NCBI RefSeq assembly: GCF_020151015.1
Contig: NZ_CP083746.1
Span: forward strand, 186,001 to 250,000
DNA: 64,000 bases
Source: Pseudomonas sp. p1(2021b)
GTDB taxonomy: Bacteria; Pseudomonadota; Gammaproteobacteria; Pseudomonadales; Pseudomonadaceae
Reading direction: 5' to 3'
The notes under the pieces were generated by a model. That model did no database searches and was not told the origin of the DNA. It saw only the letters and a program-made list of their open reading frames with translations. Of this stretch, positions 29,026 through 39,502 are shown in pieces (the first letter of the stretch is position 1; each line of letters starts with the position of its first letter). The position numbers were made by a program, and so were the translations under genes.

Positions 29026-30387
29026 ATGAGCGTCAACAACCCGCAAACCCGTGAATGGCAAACCTTGAGCGGTGAGCACCACCTGGCTCCCTTCAGCGAC
29101 TACAAGCAGCTGAAGGAAAAAGGGCCGCGCATCATCACCAAGGCCCAGGGCGTGCACTTGTGGGACAGCGAGGGGCACAAGATCCTCGACGGCATGGCGG
29201 GCCTGTGGTGCGTGGCGGTCGGCTATGGTCGCGAGGAACTGGTGCAGGCGGCGGAAAAACAGATGCGTGAACTGCCGTACTACAACCTGTTCTTCCAGAC
29301 CGCCCACCCACCGGCGCTGGAGCTGGCCAAAGCGATCACCGACGTGGCGCCCAAGGGCATGACCCATGTGTTCTTCACCGGCTCCGGCTCCGAAGGCAAT
29401 GACACCGTGCTGCGCATGGTGCGCCATTACTGGGCGCTCAAGGGCAAGCCCGGCAAGCAGACCATCATCGGTCGCATCAATGGCTACCATGGCTCCACCG
29501 TCGCCGGCGCCAGCCTCGGCGGCATGAGCGGCATGCACGAGCAGGGCGGCCTGCCGATCCCCGGCATCGTGCATATTCCCCAGCCGTACTGGTTCGGTGA
29601 AGGTGGCGACATGACGCCGGACGAGTTCGGCGTCTGGGCCGCCGAGCAGCTGGAGAAGAAGATCCTGGAAGTCGGCGAGGACAACGTCGCCGCCTTCATC
29701 GCCGAGCCGATCCAGGGTGCAGGTGGGGTGATCATCCCGCCTGAGACCTACTGGCCGAAGATCAAGGAAATCCTCGCCAAGTACGACATCCTGTTCGTCG
29801 CCGACGAAGTGATCTGCGGCTTCGGTCGCACCGGCGAATGGTTCGGCTCCGACTACTACGGCCTTGCGCCCGACCTGATGACCATCGCCAAGGGCTTGAC
29901 CTCCGGTTACATCCCCATGGGGGGTGTGATCGTTCGTGACGAAGTGGCCAAGGTGCTCGCCGAAGGCGGTGACTTCAACCACGGCTTCACCTACTCCGGC
30001 CACCCGGTCGCGGCTGCCGTGGGCCTGGAAAACCTGCGCATCCTGCGTGACGAGAAAATTATCGAGCGCGCCAAGGCAGACACGGCACCCTATTTGCAAA
30101 AGCGTCTGCGTGAGCTTCTGGATCACCCGCTGGTGGGCGAGGTTCGCGGCCTGGGCCTGCTCGGCGCGATCGAGCTGGTCAAGGACAAGGCCACCCGCAG
30201 CCGCTTCGAGGGCAAGGGCGTTGGCATGATCTGCCGCCAGCATTGCTTCGACAACGGTCTGGTGATGCGTGCAGTGGGCGACACCATGATCATCGCGCCA
30301 CCTTTGGTGATCAGCCGCGACGAGATCGATGAACTGGTGGAAAAGGCGCGCAAGTGCCTGGACCTGACCTATGAAGCGGTGCGCTAG
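29026..30387 (+). CDS. spuC: Polyamine:pyruvate aminotransferase
   Basis: A 453-aa class III PLP aminotransferase that moves the terminal amino group of putrescine or related amines to pyruvate. PLP-contact motifs are GSGSEGNDTVLRM, NGYHGSTVAG, VADEVICGFGRTG, and the Schiff-base lysine K289 in TIAKGLTSGYIPMGG. It follows spuB after 48 bases and precedes the binding-protein genes after 169 bases that contain a strong hairpin, so expression is probably joint with message processing. Confidence 0.93.
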   Translation: MSVNNPQTREWQTLSGEHHLAPFSDYKQLKEKGPRIITKAQGVHLWDSEGHKILDGMAGLWCVAVGYGREELVQAAEKQMRELPYYNLFFQTAHPPALELAKAITDVAPKGMTHVFFTGSGSEGNDTVLRMVRHYWALKGKPGKQTIIGRINGYHGSTVAGASLGGMSGMHEQGGLPIPGIVHIPQPYWFGEGGDMTPDEFGVWAAEQLEKKILEVGEDNVAAFIAEPIQGAGGVIIPPETYWPKIKEILAKYDILFVADEVICGFGRTGEWFGSDYYGLAPDLMTIAKGLTSGYIPMGGVIVRDEVAKVLAEGGDFNHGFTYSGHPVAAAVGLENLRILRDEKIIERAKADTAPYLQKRLRELLDHPLVGEVRGLGLLGAIELVKDKATRSRFEGKGVGMICRQHCFDNGLVMRAVGDTMIIAPPLVISRDEIDELVEKARKCLDLTYEAVR

Positions 30388-30420
30388 CCGTTTGCTAGGC
30401 TAGCGATGTGACATTAAGCG

Positions 30421-30460
30421 GTTACAAGGCCCTGCTTTTCTTGAAACAGCGCCTTGTAAC
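30421..30460. repeat. Hairpin element between spuC and spuD
   Basis: Perfect 10-bp arms GTTACAAGGC and GCCTTGTAAC enclose 20 nt that themselves begin CCTG and end CAGC, extending the stem. No T-run follows on either side, so an mRNA stability or processing site is more likely than a terminator. Confidence 0.6.
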
Positions 30461-30556
30461 TTGCCAGACTAGCGACTGTTTCAGTCGCCCAGCGCTGTAC
30501 CGTGGGATCTTGGCTGCTGAACAGATGGCTTGATAATAAATTCTGGAGCATTTCGC

Positions 30557-31654
30557 ATGAAGAAATTGGGCAAGACGTTGCTGGCCACGGCCCTGATGGG
30601 TGCCATGGCAACCGCTGTTCAGGCTGAAGACAAGGTATTGAACGTCTACAACTGGTCGGACTACATCGCACCGGACACCATCGCCAAGTTCGAGAAACAA
30701 AGCGGCATCAAGGTCAAGTACGACGTCTTCGACAGCAACGAAACCCTGGAAGCCAAGTTGCTGGCCGGCAAGTCGGGTTATGACGTGGTCGTGCCGTCCA
30801 ACAACTTCCTGGCCAAGCAGATCAAAGCGGGCGTCTACGAGGAACTGGACCGTTCCAAGTTGCCGAACTGGAAGAACCTGGACGAGGACCTGCTCAAGGC
30901 CGTGGGCGATGCCAGCGATCCGGGCAACAAGCATGCCTTCCCGTACATGTGGGGCTCCATCGGCATCGGCTATAACCCGGAGAAGGTCAAGGCCGCGCTG
31001 GGCGTGGACAAGATCGACTCCTGGGATGCCGTGTTCAAGCCTGAGAACATCGCCAAGCTCAAGAGCTGCGGTGTGAGCTTCCTCGACGCCCCGACCGAAA
31101 TGATCCCGGCGGCGCTGCACTACCTCGGCCTGCCGAGCAACAGCACCAAGAAAGAAGACCTGAAGAAGGCCGAGGAACTGTTCCTGAGCGTTCGTCCTTC
31201 GATCACCTACTTCCACTCCTCCAAGTACATCGGCGACATGGCCAACGGCAACATCTGCGTAGCCGTCGGTTACTCGGGCGACCTGGAGCAGTCCAAGGCC
31301 CGCGCCCACGAAGCAGGCGACAAGGTCAAGGTCGACTACATCATTCCGAAGGAAGGTGCCGGTACCTTCTACGACATGGTCGCCATCCCTAAGGATGCCG
31401 AGCACAAGGATGCAGCCTACAAGTTCATGGACTTCCTGATGCAGCCGGAGGTCATGGCCGAGATCACCAACGCCGTACGCTTCCCGAACGGCAACAAGGC
31501 GGCCACCCCGTTCGTGGACAAGGAAATCACCAGCGATCCGAGCATCTATCCGCCTGCCGAGGTGAAGAAGCAGCTGTATGCGATCGCTGCACCTGAAGCC
31601 AGCGCACAGCGCTTGATCACCCGCAGCTGGACCAAGATCAAGTCGGGCAAGTAA
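30557..31654 (+). CDS. spuD: Putrescine-type ABC transporter binding protein
   Basis: A 365-aa periplasmic protein of the PotF/SpuD family: signal peptide [20 protein letters not shown] cut near VQA-ED, then [24 protein letters not shown] and the ligand-site segments [13 protein letters not shown] and [11 protein letters not shown]. In P. aeruginosa SpuD is putrescine-preferring. ATG at 30557 follows TGGAG. A large stable hairpin follows the stop codon, so spuD message may be more abundant than downstream genes. Confidence 0.93.
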   Translation: MKKLGKTLLATALMGAMATAVQAEDKVLNVYNWSDYIAPDTIAKFEKQSGIKVKYDVFDSNETLEAKLLAGKSGYDVVVPSNNFLAKQIKAGVYEELDRSKLPNWKNLDEDLLKAVGDASDPGNKHAFPYMWGSIGIGYNPEKVKAALGVDKIDSWDAVFKPENIAKLKSCGVSFLDAPTEMIPAALHYLGLPSNSTKKEDLKKAEELFLSVRPSITYFHSSKYIGDMANGNICVAVGYSGDLEQSKARAHEAGDKVKVDYIIPKEGAGTFYDMVAIPKDAEHKDAAYKFMDFLMQPEVMAEITNAVRFPNGNKAATPFVDKEITSDPSIYPPAEVKKQLYAIAAPEASAQRLITRSWTKIKSGK

Positions 31655-32911
<1,257 letters not shown>

Positions 32912-32919
32912 CTATCCAG

Positions 32920-32972
32920 ACCCGCCACGCCGGTTGCGAAAGCCGTGCGTGCGGGCATAAAAAATCTTGTTG
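32920..32972 (+). terminator. Imperfect hairpin with A/T run after spuE
   Basis: CCCGCCACGCCGG and CCGTGCGTGCGGG can pair with a few mismatches, followed by CATAAAAAATCTT. Probably a weak attenuating terminator or RNA-processing structure before the ATPase gene. Confidence 0.4.
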
Positions 32973-32984
32973 GGAGTTTCACTC

Positions 32985-34127
32985 ATGGCAGTTGCCTCCG
33001 GTGCCTATAAAAAAGCCCTCGAGGGTGGCCAGCAACCCAAGCAGGTGCTGGTCAAGATCGACCGGGTCACGAAAAAGTTCGACGAAACGGTAGCCGTGGA
33101 CGATGTGTCCCTGGAAATCCGCAAGGGCGAGATCTTCGCCCTGCTCGGTGGCTCCGGCTCCGGCAAGTCGACCTTGCTGCGCATGCTGGCCGGCTTCGAG
33201 CGTCCGACCGAAGGGCGGATCTTCCTCGATGGTGTCGACATCACCGACATGCCGCCCTACGAGCGGCCGATCAACATGATGTTCCAGTCCTACGCGCTGT
33301 TCCCGCACATGACCGTGGCGCAGAACATCGCCTTCGGCCTGCAGCAGGACAAGATGCCCAAGGCCGAGATCGAGGCCCGCGTGGCCGAGATGCTCAAGCT
33401 GGTGCACATGACCCAGTACGCCAAGCGTAAGCCGCACCAGCTCTCCGGCGGCCAGCGCCAGCGCGTGGCCCTGGCCCGCTCCCTGGCCAAGCGCCCCAAG
33501 CTGTTGCTGCTCGACGAGCCGATGGGCGCCCTGGACAAGAAGCTGCGTTCGCAGATGCAACTGGAACTGGTGGAAATCATCGAGCGCGTGGGCGTGACCT
33601 GCGTGATGGTGACCCACGACCAGGAAGAGGCCATGACCATGGCCGAGCGCATCGCCATCATGCACCTGGGTTGGATCGCCCAGATCGGCAGCCCGGTGGA
33701 CGTCTACGAGACCCCGACCAGCCGCCTGGTCTGCGAGTTCATCGGCAACGTCAACCTGTTCGACGGCGAAGTGGTCGACGATGCCGAGGGCCACGCCTTG
33801 ATCGCCAGCCCGGAGCTCGAGCGCAATATCTATGTCGGCCACGGTGTCACGACCTCGGTCGAAGACAAGCACATCACCTATGCCCTGCGCCCCGAAAAGC
33901 TGCTGGTGACCACCGAGCAGCCGACCTGCCAGTACAACTGGTCGCGTGGCAAAGTCCACGACATCGCCTACCTGGGTGGCCACTCGGTGTTCTACGTCGA
34001 GCTGCCCAGCGGCAAGGTCGTGCAGTCGTTCGTCGCCAACGCCGAGCGTCAGGGCACCCGCCCGACCTGGGGTGACGACGTGTACGTGTGGTGGGAAGAC
34101 GACAGCGGCGTGGTACTGCGCTCATGA
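32985..34127 (+). CDS. spuF: Polyamine ABC transporter ATP-binding protein
   Basis: A 380-aa PotA/PotG-type ATPase: Walker A GGSGSGKST, Q-loop FQSYALFPHM, signature [14 protein letters not shown], Walker B LLLLDEPMGALD and the switch [14 protein letters not shown], followed by a C-terminal TOBE-like regulatory domain (LRPEKLLVT). ATG at 32985 follows GGGAG. It overlaps the permease gene spuG by four bases (ATGA). Confidence 0.95.
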   Translation: MAVASGAYKKALEGGQQPKQVLVKIDRVTKKFDETVAVDDVSLEIRKGEIFALLGGSGSGKSTLLRMLAGFERPTEGRIFLDGVDITDMPPYERPINMMFQSYALFPHMTVAQNIAFGLQQDKMPKAEIEARVAEMLKLVHMTQYAKRKPHQLSGGQRQRVALARSLAKRPKLLLLDEPMGALDKKLRSQMQLELVEIIERVGVTCVMVTHDQEEAMTMAERIAIMHLGWIAQIGSPVDVYETPTSRLVCEFIGNVNLFDGEVVDDAEGHALIASPELERNIYVGHGVTTSVEDKHITYALRPEKLLVTTEQPTCQYNWSRGKVHDIAYLGGHSVFYVELPSGKVVQSFVANAERQGTRPTWGDDVYVWWEDDSGVVLRS

Positions 34128-35044
34128 ACATCCGCAAGCTCAAGCGAGCGCTCAACAAGGTCACCCCGGAGGGGCGCCACCTGGTGATCGGCGTGCCGTT
34201 CATCTGGCTGTTCCTGTTCTTCATGCTGCCGTTCTTCATCGTGTTGAAGATCAGCTTCGCCGAAGCCGACGTGGCGATCCCGCCTTACACGGAGATCTAC
34301 AGCTACGTCGAGGACAAGATCCAGCTGGTGCTCAACATGGCCAACTACGGCCTGTTGACCGAGGACGAGCTGTACATCTCGGCCTACCTCGGCTCGCTGA
34401 AGATGGCGTTCTTCAGCACCCTGCTATGCCTGCTGATCGGCTACCCGATGGCCTACGCCATCGCCAACGCACGCAAGGAGACGCAAACCGTCCTGCTGCT
34501 GCTGATCATGATGCCCACCTGGACTGCGATCCTGATCCGCGTCTACGCGTGGATGGGCATCCTCAGCAACAACGGCCTGCTCAATGGCTTCCTGCTGTGG
34601 ACCGGCCTGATCGACCAGCCCTTGCAGATCCTCAATACCAACCTGGCGGTATACATCGGCGTGGTCTATTCGTACTTGCCGTTCATGATCCTTCCGCTGT
34701 ACGCCAACCTGGTCAAGCACGACGCGAGCCTGCTCGAGGCGGCCAGCGACCTGGGTTCGAGCACATTCAATAGCTTCTGGAAGATCACCGTACCGTTGTC
34801 GAAGAACGGCATCATCGCCGGCTGCATGCTGGTGTTCATCCCGGTGGTGGGCGAGTTCGTGATCCCGGAACTGCTCGGCGGCCCGGAAACCCTGATGATC
34901 GGCAAGGTGCTGTGGCAGGAATTCTTCAACAACCGTGACTGGCCGGTGGCATCCGCCCTGGCGGTGGTGATGCTGGCGATCCTGATCGTGCCCATCCTGC
35001 TGTTCAACCGCAGCCAGGCCAAAGAAATGGAGGGCAGGGCATGA
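34124..35044 (+). CDS. spuG: Polyamine ABC transporter permease I
   Basis: A 306-aa inner-membrane permease of the PotB/PotH type with about six hydrophobic segments and the EAA loop (LLEAASDLGSSTFNSFWKITVPLSKNGI) that docks the ATPase. Its start lies inside the spuF stop codon and its end overlaps spuH by four bases, so subunit synthesis is coupled. Confidence 0.94.
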   Translation: MNIRKLKRALNKVTPEGRHLVIGVPFIWLFLFFMLPFFIVLKISFAEADVAIPPYTEIYSYVEDKIQLVLNMANYGLLTEDELYISAYLGSLKMAFFSTLLCLLIGYPMAYAIANARKETQTVLLLLIMMPTWTAILIRVYAWMGILSNNGLLNGFLLWTGLIDQPLQILNTNLAVYIGVVYSYLPFMILPLYANLVKHDASLLEAASDLGSSTFNSFWKITVPLSKNGIIAGCMLVFIPVVGEFVIPELLGGPETLMIGKVLWQEFFNNRDWPVASALAVVMLAILIVPILLFNRSQAKEMEGRA

Positions 35045-35934
35045 AGCGCTTCAGTTTCTCCAAGCTGATGCTGGTGCTCGGCTTGCTGTTCATCTACTTG
35101 CCGATGCTGATCCTGGTGATCTATTCGTTCAACGCCTCGAAGCTGGTGACGGTGTGGGGCGGCTGGTCGGTGAAGTGGTACGTCGGCCTGCTCGACAACG
35201 CCCAGCTGATGGGCTCGGTGATGCGCTCGCTGGAGATCGCCTGCTATACCGCGGTCGCTGCTGTGGCGCTGGGCACCCTGGCAGCCTTCGTGCTGACCCG
35301 GGTGACCCGCTTCAAGGGGCGCACGCTGTTCGGTGGCCTGGTCACCGCGCCGCTGGTGATGCCCGAGGTGATCACCGGCCTGTCGCTGCTGCTGCTGTTC
35401 GTGGCCATGGCGCAGATGATCGGCTGGCCGCAGGAGCGCGGCATCGTCACCATCTGGATCGCCCATACCACCTTCTGTGCTGCCTATGTGGCGGTGGTGG
35501 TGTCGGCGCGCCTGCGCGAGCTGGACCTGTCCATCGAAGAGGCTGCCATGGACCTGGGCGCCAAGCCGTGGAAGGTGTTCTTCCTGATCACCATCCCGAT
35601 GATCGCGCCGTCGCTGGCGGCGGGCGGCATGATGTCCTTCGCCCTGTCGCTGGACGACCTGGTGTTGGCCAGCTTCGTATCCGGGCCAGGCTCGACCACC
35701 TTGCCGATGGAAGTGTTCTCCGCCGTACGCCTGGGCGTGAAGCCGGAGATCAACGCCGTGGCCAGCCTGATCCTGCTGTCGGTGTCGCTGATGACCTTCC
35801 TGATCTGGTACTTCAGCCGCCGCGCCGAAGAACGCCGTCGCCGCGCTATCCAGCAGGCAATCGAGGAAGGCGCCGCCGCCAATGTCCAGTCGACCCAGGT
35901 GAAACGCCCGACCCAGGTCGCAGCGTCCGCCTGA
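35041..35934 (+). CDS. spuH: Polyamine ABC transporter permease II
   Basis: A 297-aa PotC/PotI-type permease, also with six predicted membrane segments and the EAA loop SIEEAAMDLGAKPWKVFFLITIP. It pairs with spuG to form the channel. The C-terminal tail is extended, basic and alanine-rich. It is the last gene of the spu run; a REP pair follows. Confidence 0.94.
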   Translation: MKRFSFSKLMLVLGLLFIYLPMLILVIYSFNASKLVTVWGGWSVKWYVGLLDNAQLMGSVMRSLEIACYTAVAAVALGTLAAFVLTRVTRFKGRTLFGGLVTAPLVMPEVITGLSLLLLFVAMAQMIGWPQERGIVTIWIAHTTFCAAYVAVVVSARLRELDLSIEEAAMDLGAKPWKVFFLITIPMIAPSLAAGGMMSFALSLDDLVLASFVSGPGSTTLPMEVFSAVRLGVKPEINAVASLILLSVSLMTFLIWYFSRRAEERRRRAIQQAIEEGAAANVQSTQVKRPTQVAASA

Positions 35935-35960
35935 GCCATCCTGGGGCCGCTACGCGGTCC

Positions 35961-36021
35961 ATCGCGGGGCAAGCCCGCTCCTACAGGTACAGCGCCTGTG
36001 AGAGCGGGCTTGCCCCGCGAT
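35961..36021. repeat. Paired REP, near-perfect 26-bp inverted repeat
   Basis: Arms ATCGCGGGGCAAGCCCGCTC... at 35961-35986 and its near-exact inverted copy at 35996-36021 flank a 9-nt loop, between the convergent spuH and ATPase genes. Confidence 0.85.
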
Positions 36022-36042
36022 TGCGTCAGGTGTCCTTGTGAT

Positions 36043-37209
36043 TCAATCCGGCCAGTTCCAGGCCGGTTCGTCAAGCATCCCCTGCCCGACGATCGCTGTC
36101 TGCCCCAGCTCCTTGTGCAGACGGATCGAATTGCATGTCTCGTCTTCCTCCAGCGCCGCCACCAACCGTGGGGCATGGGACACCACCCAGACCTGGCACT
36201 GTTGCGATGCTCGCCGGATCAGCCGCGCCAGGGCGGGCAGCAGGTCCGGGTGCAGGCTGGTCTCCGGTTCGTTGAGCACCATCAGGCTGGGTGGCCTGGG
36301 GGTCAGCAGCGCGGCTATCAGCAGCAAGTAGCGCAGGGTGCCGTCGGACAGCTCCGCCGCACTCAAGGGGCGCAGTAGCCCCGCCTGCTGGAAGTGCAGG
36401 CTGAACAGGCCGCCGGGCGTGGCATCGATGCCGATGTACGAGCCGGGGAAGGCATCGCTGATCGCTGCCTGCAGGGCCTCGAAGTCGCCGATCTCCTTGA
36501 TGGTCTGCAATGCTGCTGCCAGGTCTTTGCCGTCGTGATGCAGCACCGGCGTGCGGGTACCCAGACGGGCATGGCGGGCAGGGGCTTCGGCATCGGTGCG
36601 GAAGTGGTCATAGAAACGCCAACTGCGGATGCGCTCGCGCAGGTGCAGTACCTCAGGCGAGTCCTGCAAGCTGCCTACCTGGTCGAACAGGCTGTCGAAC
36701 TCGGTCATATGTTGGCTCCTCACCTGCCACTGGCGCCCTGCGCGGGCGCGGCACATGGCAGCGCTACGCTCCACCAGCAAACTGGCGGGGCGGCATACCG
36801 GGCCTGCCCATATCGCTTCATGCTTGATCTGTGGATCGAGGGCGAACTTCGAGCGGCTTGGCTCCGGCAGCCCGAGGCCGATGGCATAGCCGAAGTCCTC
36901 GTCGCAAAAGCCCAATTTCAAACGCCGTACATGCTGGCGCGGCCCGCCCTGCACGGGTACCTCGCCGCGGAGCATACGCCGACTGATCTTCTCCGGCCCG
37001 GCCCAGAATGTCGATTCCAGCCCGCCTTCGGCGGCCAGTGCGTTGACCACCCCGCCTCGCGCTGTTTCCGCCAACAGGCGCAGGGCCTTGTAGAGGTTGG
37101 ACTTGCCGCTGCCGTTGGCGCCGGTGATCACGTTCAACCGACCTAGGGGCATGACCACCTGGTTGATGGAGCGGTAGTTGGCGATGGCCAGGGTAGTGAG
37201 CATGGGCAT
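36043..37209 (-). CDS. RecF/OLD-like AAA (ABC-type) ATPase
   Basis: A 388-aa soluble ATPase of the predicted-ATPase group COG4637. Walker A is TGANGSGKSN; the ABC-like signature SDGTLRYLLL precedes a Walker B of form LMVLNEPETSLHPDLLP with N in place of the usual D, as is frequent in this group; the switch histidine is in VVSHAPRL. There is no coiled-coil hinge or TOPRIM nuclease domain. Function is unknown; relatives are scattered and often monocistronic. ATG at 37209 follows AAGGAC. Confidence 0.82.
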   Translation of the reverse strand: MPMLTTLAIANYRSINQVVMPLGRLNVITGANGSGKSNLYKALRLLAETARGGVVNALAAEGGLESTFWAGPEKISRRMLRGEVPVQGGPRQHVRRLKLGFCDEDFGYAIGLGLPEPSRSKFALDPQIKHEAIWAGPVCRPASLLVERSAAMCRARAGRQWQVRSQHMTEFDSLFDQVGSLQDSPEVLHLRERIRSWRFYDHFRTDAEAPARHARLGTRTPVLHHDGKDLAAALQTIKEIGDFEALQAAISDAFPGSYIGIDATPGGLFSLHFQQAGLLRPLSAAELSDGTLRYLLLIAALLTPRPPSLMVLNEPETSLHPDLLPALARLIRRASQQCQVWVVSHAPRLVAALEEDETCNSIRLHKELGQTAIVGQGMLDEPAWNWPD

Positions 37210-37349
37210 TGTCCTTGTCCAAGTGAGTGGAAAGTATCCCCGATTCGATTACGAATGTTTTGATGGATCTGTATCAGTGCCAGTTACAAAACCCTGATCT
37301 ACGCTTCACTGGCGTCCCTCAATCCATTTGGCACAAGCAAGGAGCCTGC

Positions 37350-38438
37350 ATGACGGTAGCGCGTCCGCTGATGGTCGTTTGCCTGGGGCTGCTGTCCATG
37401 CTGTCGGGCTGTGGCAAGGAAGAATCCGCCGCCGAGTTGCCCAGGGTCGGCGTGCTGCAGGTACAACCCACCGATTTCGCCGCCCGGGTCACCCTCACCG
37501 GTGATGTCCAGGCACGGGTCCAGACTGACCTGTCGTTCCGCGTGGGTGGCAAGATCATTTCCCGCAGTGTCGATGTGGGTGACCACGTCAAGGCCAACCA
37601 GGTGCTGGCGCGCCTGGACCCCAAGGACCTGCAGAACACCGTCGACTCGGCCAAGGCCGAGGTGTTCGCCGAGCAGGCCCGGGTGACCCAGGCCAGCGCC
37701 GCCTTCGTACGTCAGCAGAAGCTGCTGCCCAAGGGCTATACCAGCCAGAGCGAGTACGACTCCGCCGAAGCGGCCCTGCGCAGCAGCCAGAGTGCACTCA
37801 AGGCAGCCCAGGCACAGCTGGCCAATGCCCGCGAACAACTGAGCTACACGGCCCTGGTGTCCGAGGCCGATGGGGTGATCACCGCGCGCCAGGCCGAAGT
37901 CGGCCAGGTGGTGCAGGCGACCATGCCGATCTTCAGCCTGGCCCGTGATGGCGACCGCGATGCGGTGTTCAATGTCTACGAGTCCCTCCTGGTGGCACCT
38001 CCCAGTGACGAAGGCGTGACCGTGAGCCTGTTGGACAACCCCCAGGTCAAGGCCGAGGGCCGTGTGCGAGAAATCACCCCGACGGTGTCCGCCCAGAGCG
38101 GCACGGTGCAGGTCAAGGTGGCCTTGCGCAACGTACCGGCGGGCATGCAGCTGGGCTCGCCGGTGACCGCCACGGCCAACGCCCAGGGCCGGCCGAGCAT
38201 CGAGCTGCCCTGGTCGGCCCTGACCAAGGCGCTGCACGAGCCGGCGGTATGGGTGGTGGGCGAGGGCGACAAGGTGGACCTGCGCAAGGTCCAGGTTTCG
38301 CGGTACCTCACGGGTAAGATCGTGGTCGCCGATGGCCTCAAGGGCGGCGAAACCGTCGTCGTCAGCGGCGGCCAACTGCTGCACCCCGGCATGCAGGTGG
38401 AAAAGGTCGATGCCAAGGACGGAGGAGCCGCGCCATGA
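37350..38438 (+). CDS. triA: RND efflux periplasmic adaptor lipoprotein (TriA-like)
   Basis: A 362-aa membrane-fusion protein: lipoprotein signal with lipobox LSGC (Cys about 22), then a lipoyl/hairpin core (GGKIISRSVDVGDHVKANQVLARLDPKD), a coiled-coil hairpin (AQAQLANAREQLSYTALVSEADGVI), beta-barrel and a C-terminal membrane-proximal domain (VVVSGGQLLHPGMQVEKV). ATG follows AAGGAGCC. It overlaps the second adaptor by four bases. The two-adaptor plus RND arrangement matches P. aeruginosa TriABC. Confidence 0.88.
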   Translation: MTVARPLMVVCLGLLSMLSGCGKEESAAELPRVGVLQVQPTDFAARVTLTGDVQARVQTDLSFRVGGKIISRSVDVGDHVKANQVLARLDPKDLQNTVDSAKAEVFAEQARVTQASAAFVRQQKLLPKGYTSQSEYDSAEAALRSSQSALKAAQAQLANAREQLSYTALVSEADGVITARQAEVGQVVQATMPIFSLARDGDRDAVFNVYESLLVAPPSDEGVTVSLLDNPQVKAEGRVREITPTVSAQSGTVQVKVALRNVPAGMQLGSPVTATANAQGRPSIELPWSALTKALHEPAVWVVGEGDKVDLRKVQVSRYLTGKIVVADGLKGGETVVVSGGQLLHPGMQVEKVDAKDGGAAP

Positions 38439-39502
38439 AACGCTTGCTGCTGATGCTGTGCGCTGGCGTATCGCTGGCTGCGTGCAGCAGTGATGAAGAA
38501 GCCCCCGTGCCGGTGCGGCCGGTGCTGTCGGTGGTGGTCGAGCCGCAGGTGCATTCCCAGCTGGGCCGTTTTGCCGGCAGCATCCAGGCACGCTTCGAGA
38601 GCACCCTGGGCTTTCGTGTGTCAGGGCGCATCGCGCGGCGCTGGGTCGACGTAGGTGCCCAGGTGCAGCCCGGCGATACCTTGGCCACGCTCGACCCGAC
38701 CGACCAGCAGAACCAGCTGCGTGCCGCCGAAGGCGACCTGGCCAGGGTCCAGGCGCAGTGGATCAACGCCCAGGCCAATGCGCGTCGGCAGCAACAGCTC
38801 TACGACCGCGGCGTTGGTGCCCAGGCGCAGTTGGACATCGCCCAGACCGACCTGAAGACCACCGGTGCCGCGCTGGAACAGGCCCGCTCGGCGGTCAGCC
38901 AGGCCCGCGACCAGCTCGACTACAGCACCCTGCGCACCGACCATGCCGCAGTGGTCACCGCCTGGCAGGCCGAAGCCGGGCAGACGGTGAGCGCTGGCCA
39001 GGCCGTGGTCACCCTGGCGCGGCCGGACGTCAAGGAAGCGGTGATCGACTTGCCGATCGCCCTGGCCGAGCAGCTCAGCAAGGCGCTCACCTTCACCGTC
39101 GCCTCGCAGCTCGACCCTACCATCAATACCACTGCCACCCTGCGCGAACTGGAGCCCCAGGCCGATGCCACCACCCGCACCCGGCGCGCGCGGCTGACAT
39201 TGGCCAGCACCCCGGATGCCTTCCACCTCGGCACCGCGATCAGCGTCACCCTGACCTCCGCCGTATCGCCGCGCAGCGAGCTGCCGCTCAGCGCCTTGTT
39301 CGAAGGCGCCGGCAAGCCCCAGGTATGGGTGATCGACCCGCAACAGAAGACCGTGGCGACCCGTGACGTCACCCTGATCGAGCGCACCACCAGCAGCATC
39401 GTCCTGGCGTCCGGCGTGCAGCCGGGCGAGCGTGTGGTCACCGCTGGCGTCAACAGCCTCAAGCCCGGCCAGAAGGTCGCATTCGACGAGGACGCGCAAT
39501 GA
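38435..39502 (+). CDS. triB: RND efflux periplasmic adaptor lipoprotein (TriB-like)
   Basis: A 355-aa second adaptor with lipobox LAAC (Cys about 17), the lipoyl segment SGRIARRWVDVGAQVQPGDTLATLDPTD, a hairpin (AQARDQLDYSTLRTDHAAVV) and barrel domains. TriC-type pumps are unusual in needing two distinct adaptors, presumably alternating in a hexameric collar. It starts within the stop codon of the first adaptor gene and ends within the start of the pump gene. Confidence 0.88.
   Translation: MKRLLLMLCAGVSLAACSSDEEAPVPVRPVLSVVVEPQVHSQLGRFAGSIQARFESTLGFRVSGRIARRWVDVGAQVQPGDTLATLDPTDQQNQLRAAEGDLARVQAQWINAQANARRQQQLYDRGVGAQAQLDIAQTDLKTTGAALEQARSAVSQARDQLDYSTLRTDHAAVVTAWQAEAGQTVSAGQAVVTLARPDVKEAVIDLPIALAEQLSKALTFTVASQLDPTINTTATLRELEPQADATTRTRRARLTLASTPDAFHLGTAISVTLTSAVSPRSELPLSALFEGAGKPQVWVIDPQQKTVATRDVTLIERTTSSIVLASGVQPGERVVTAGVNSLKPGQKVAFDEDAQ

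Noticed and set aside
36043..37209. The RecF/OLD-like ATPase as part of a defence operon
   Set aside because: No nuclease or partner gene adjoins it, it matches the surrounding composition, and REP sequences and an efflux operon flank it.
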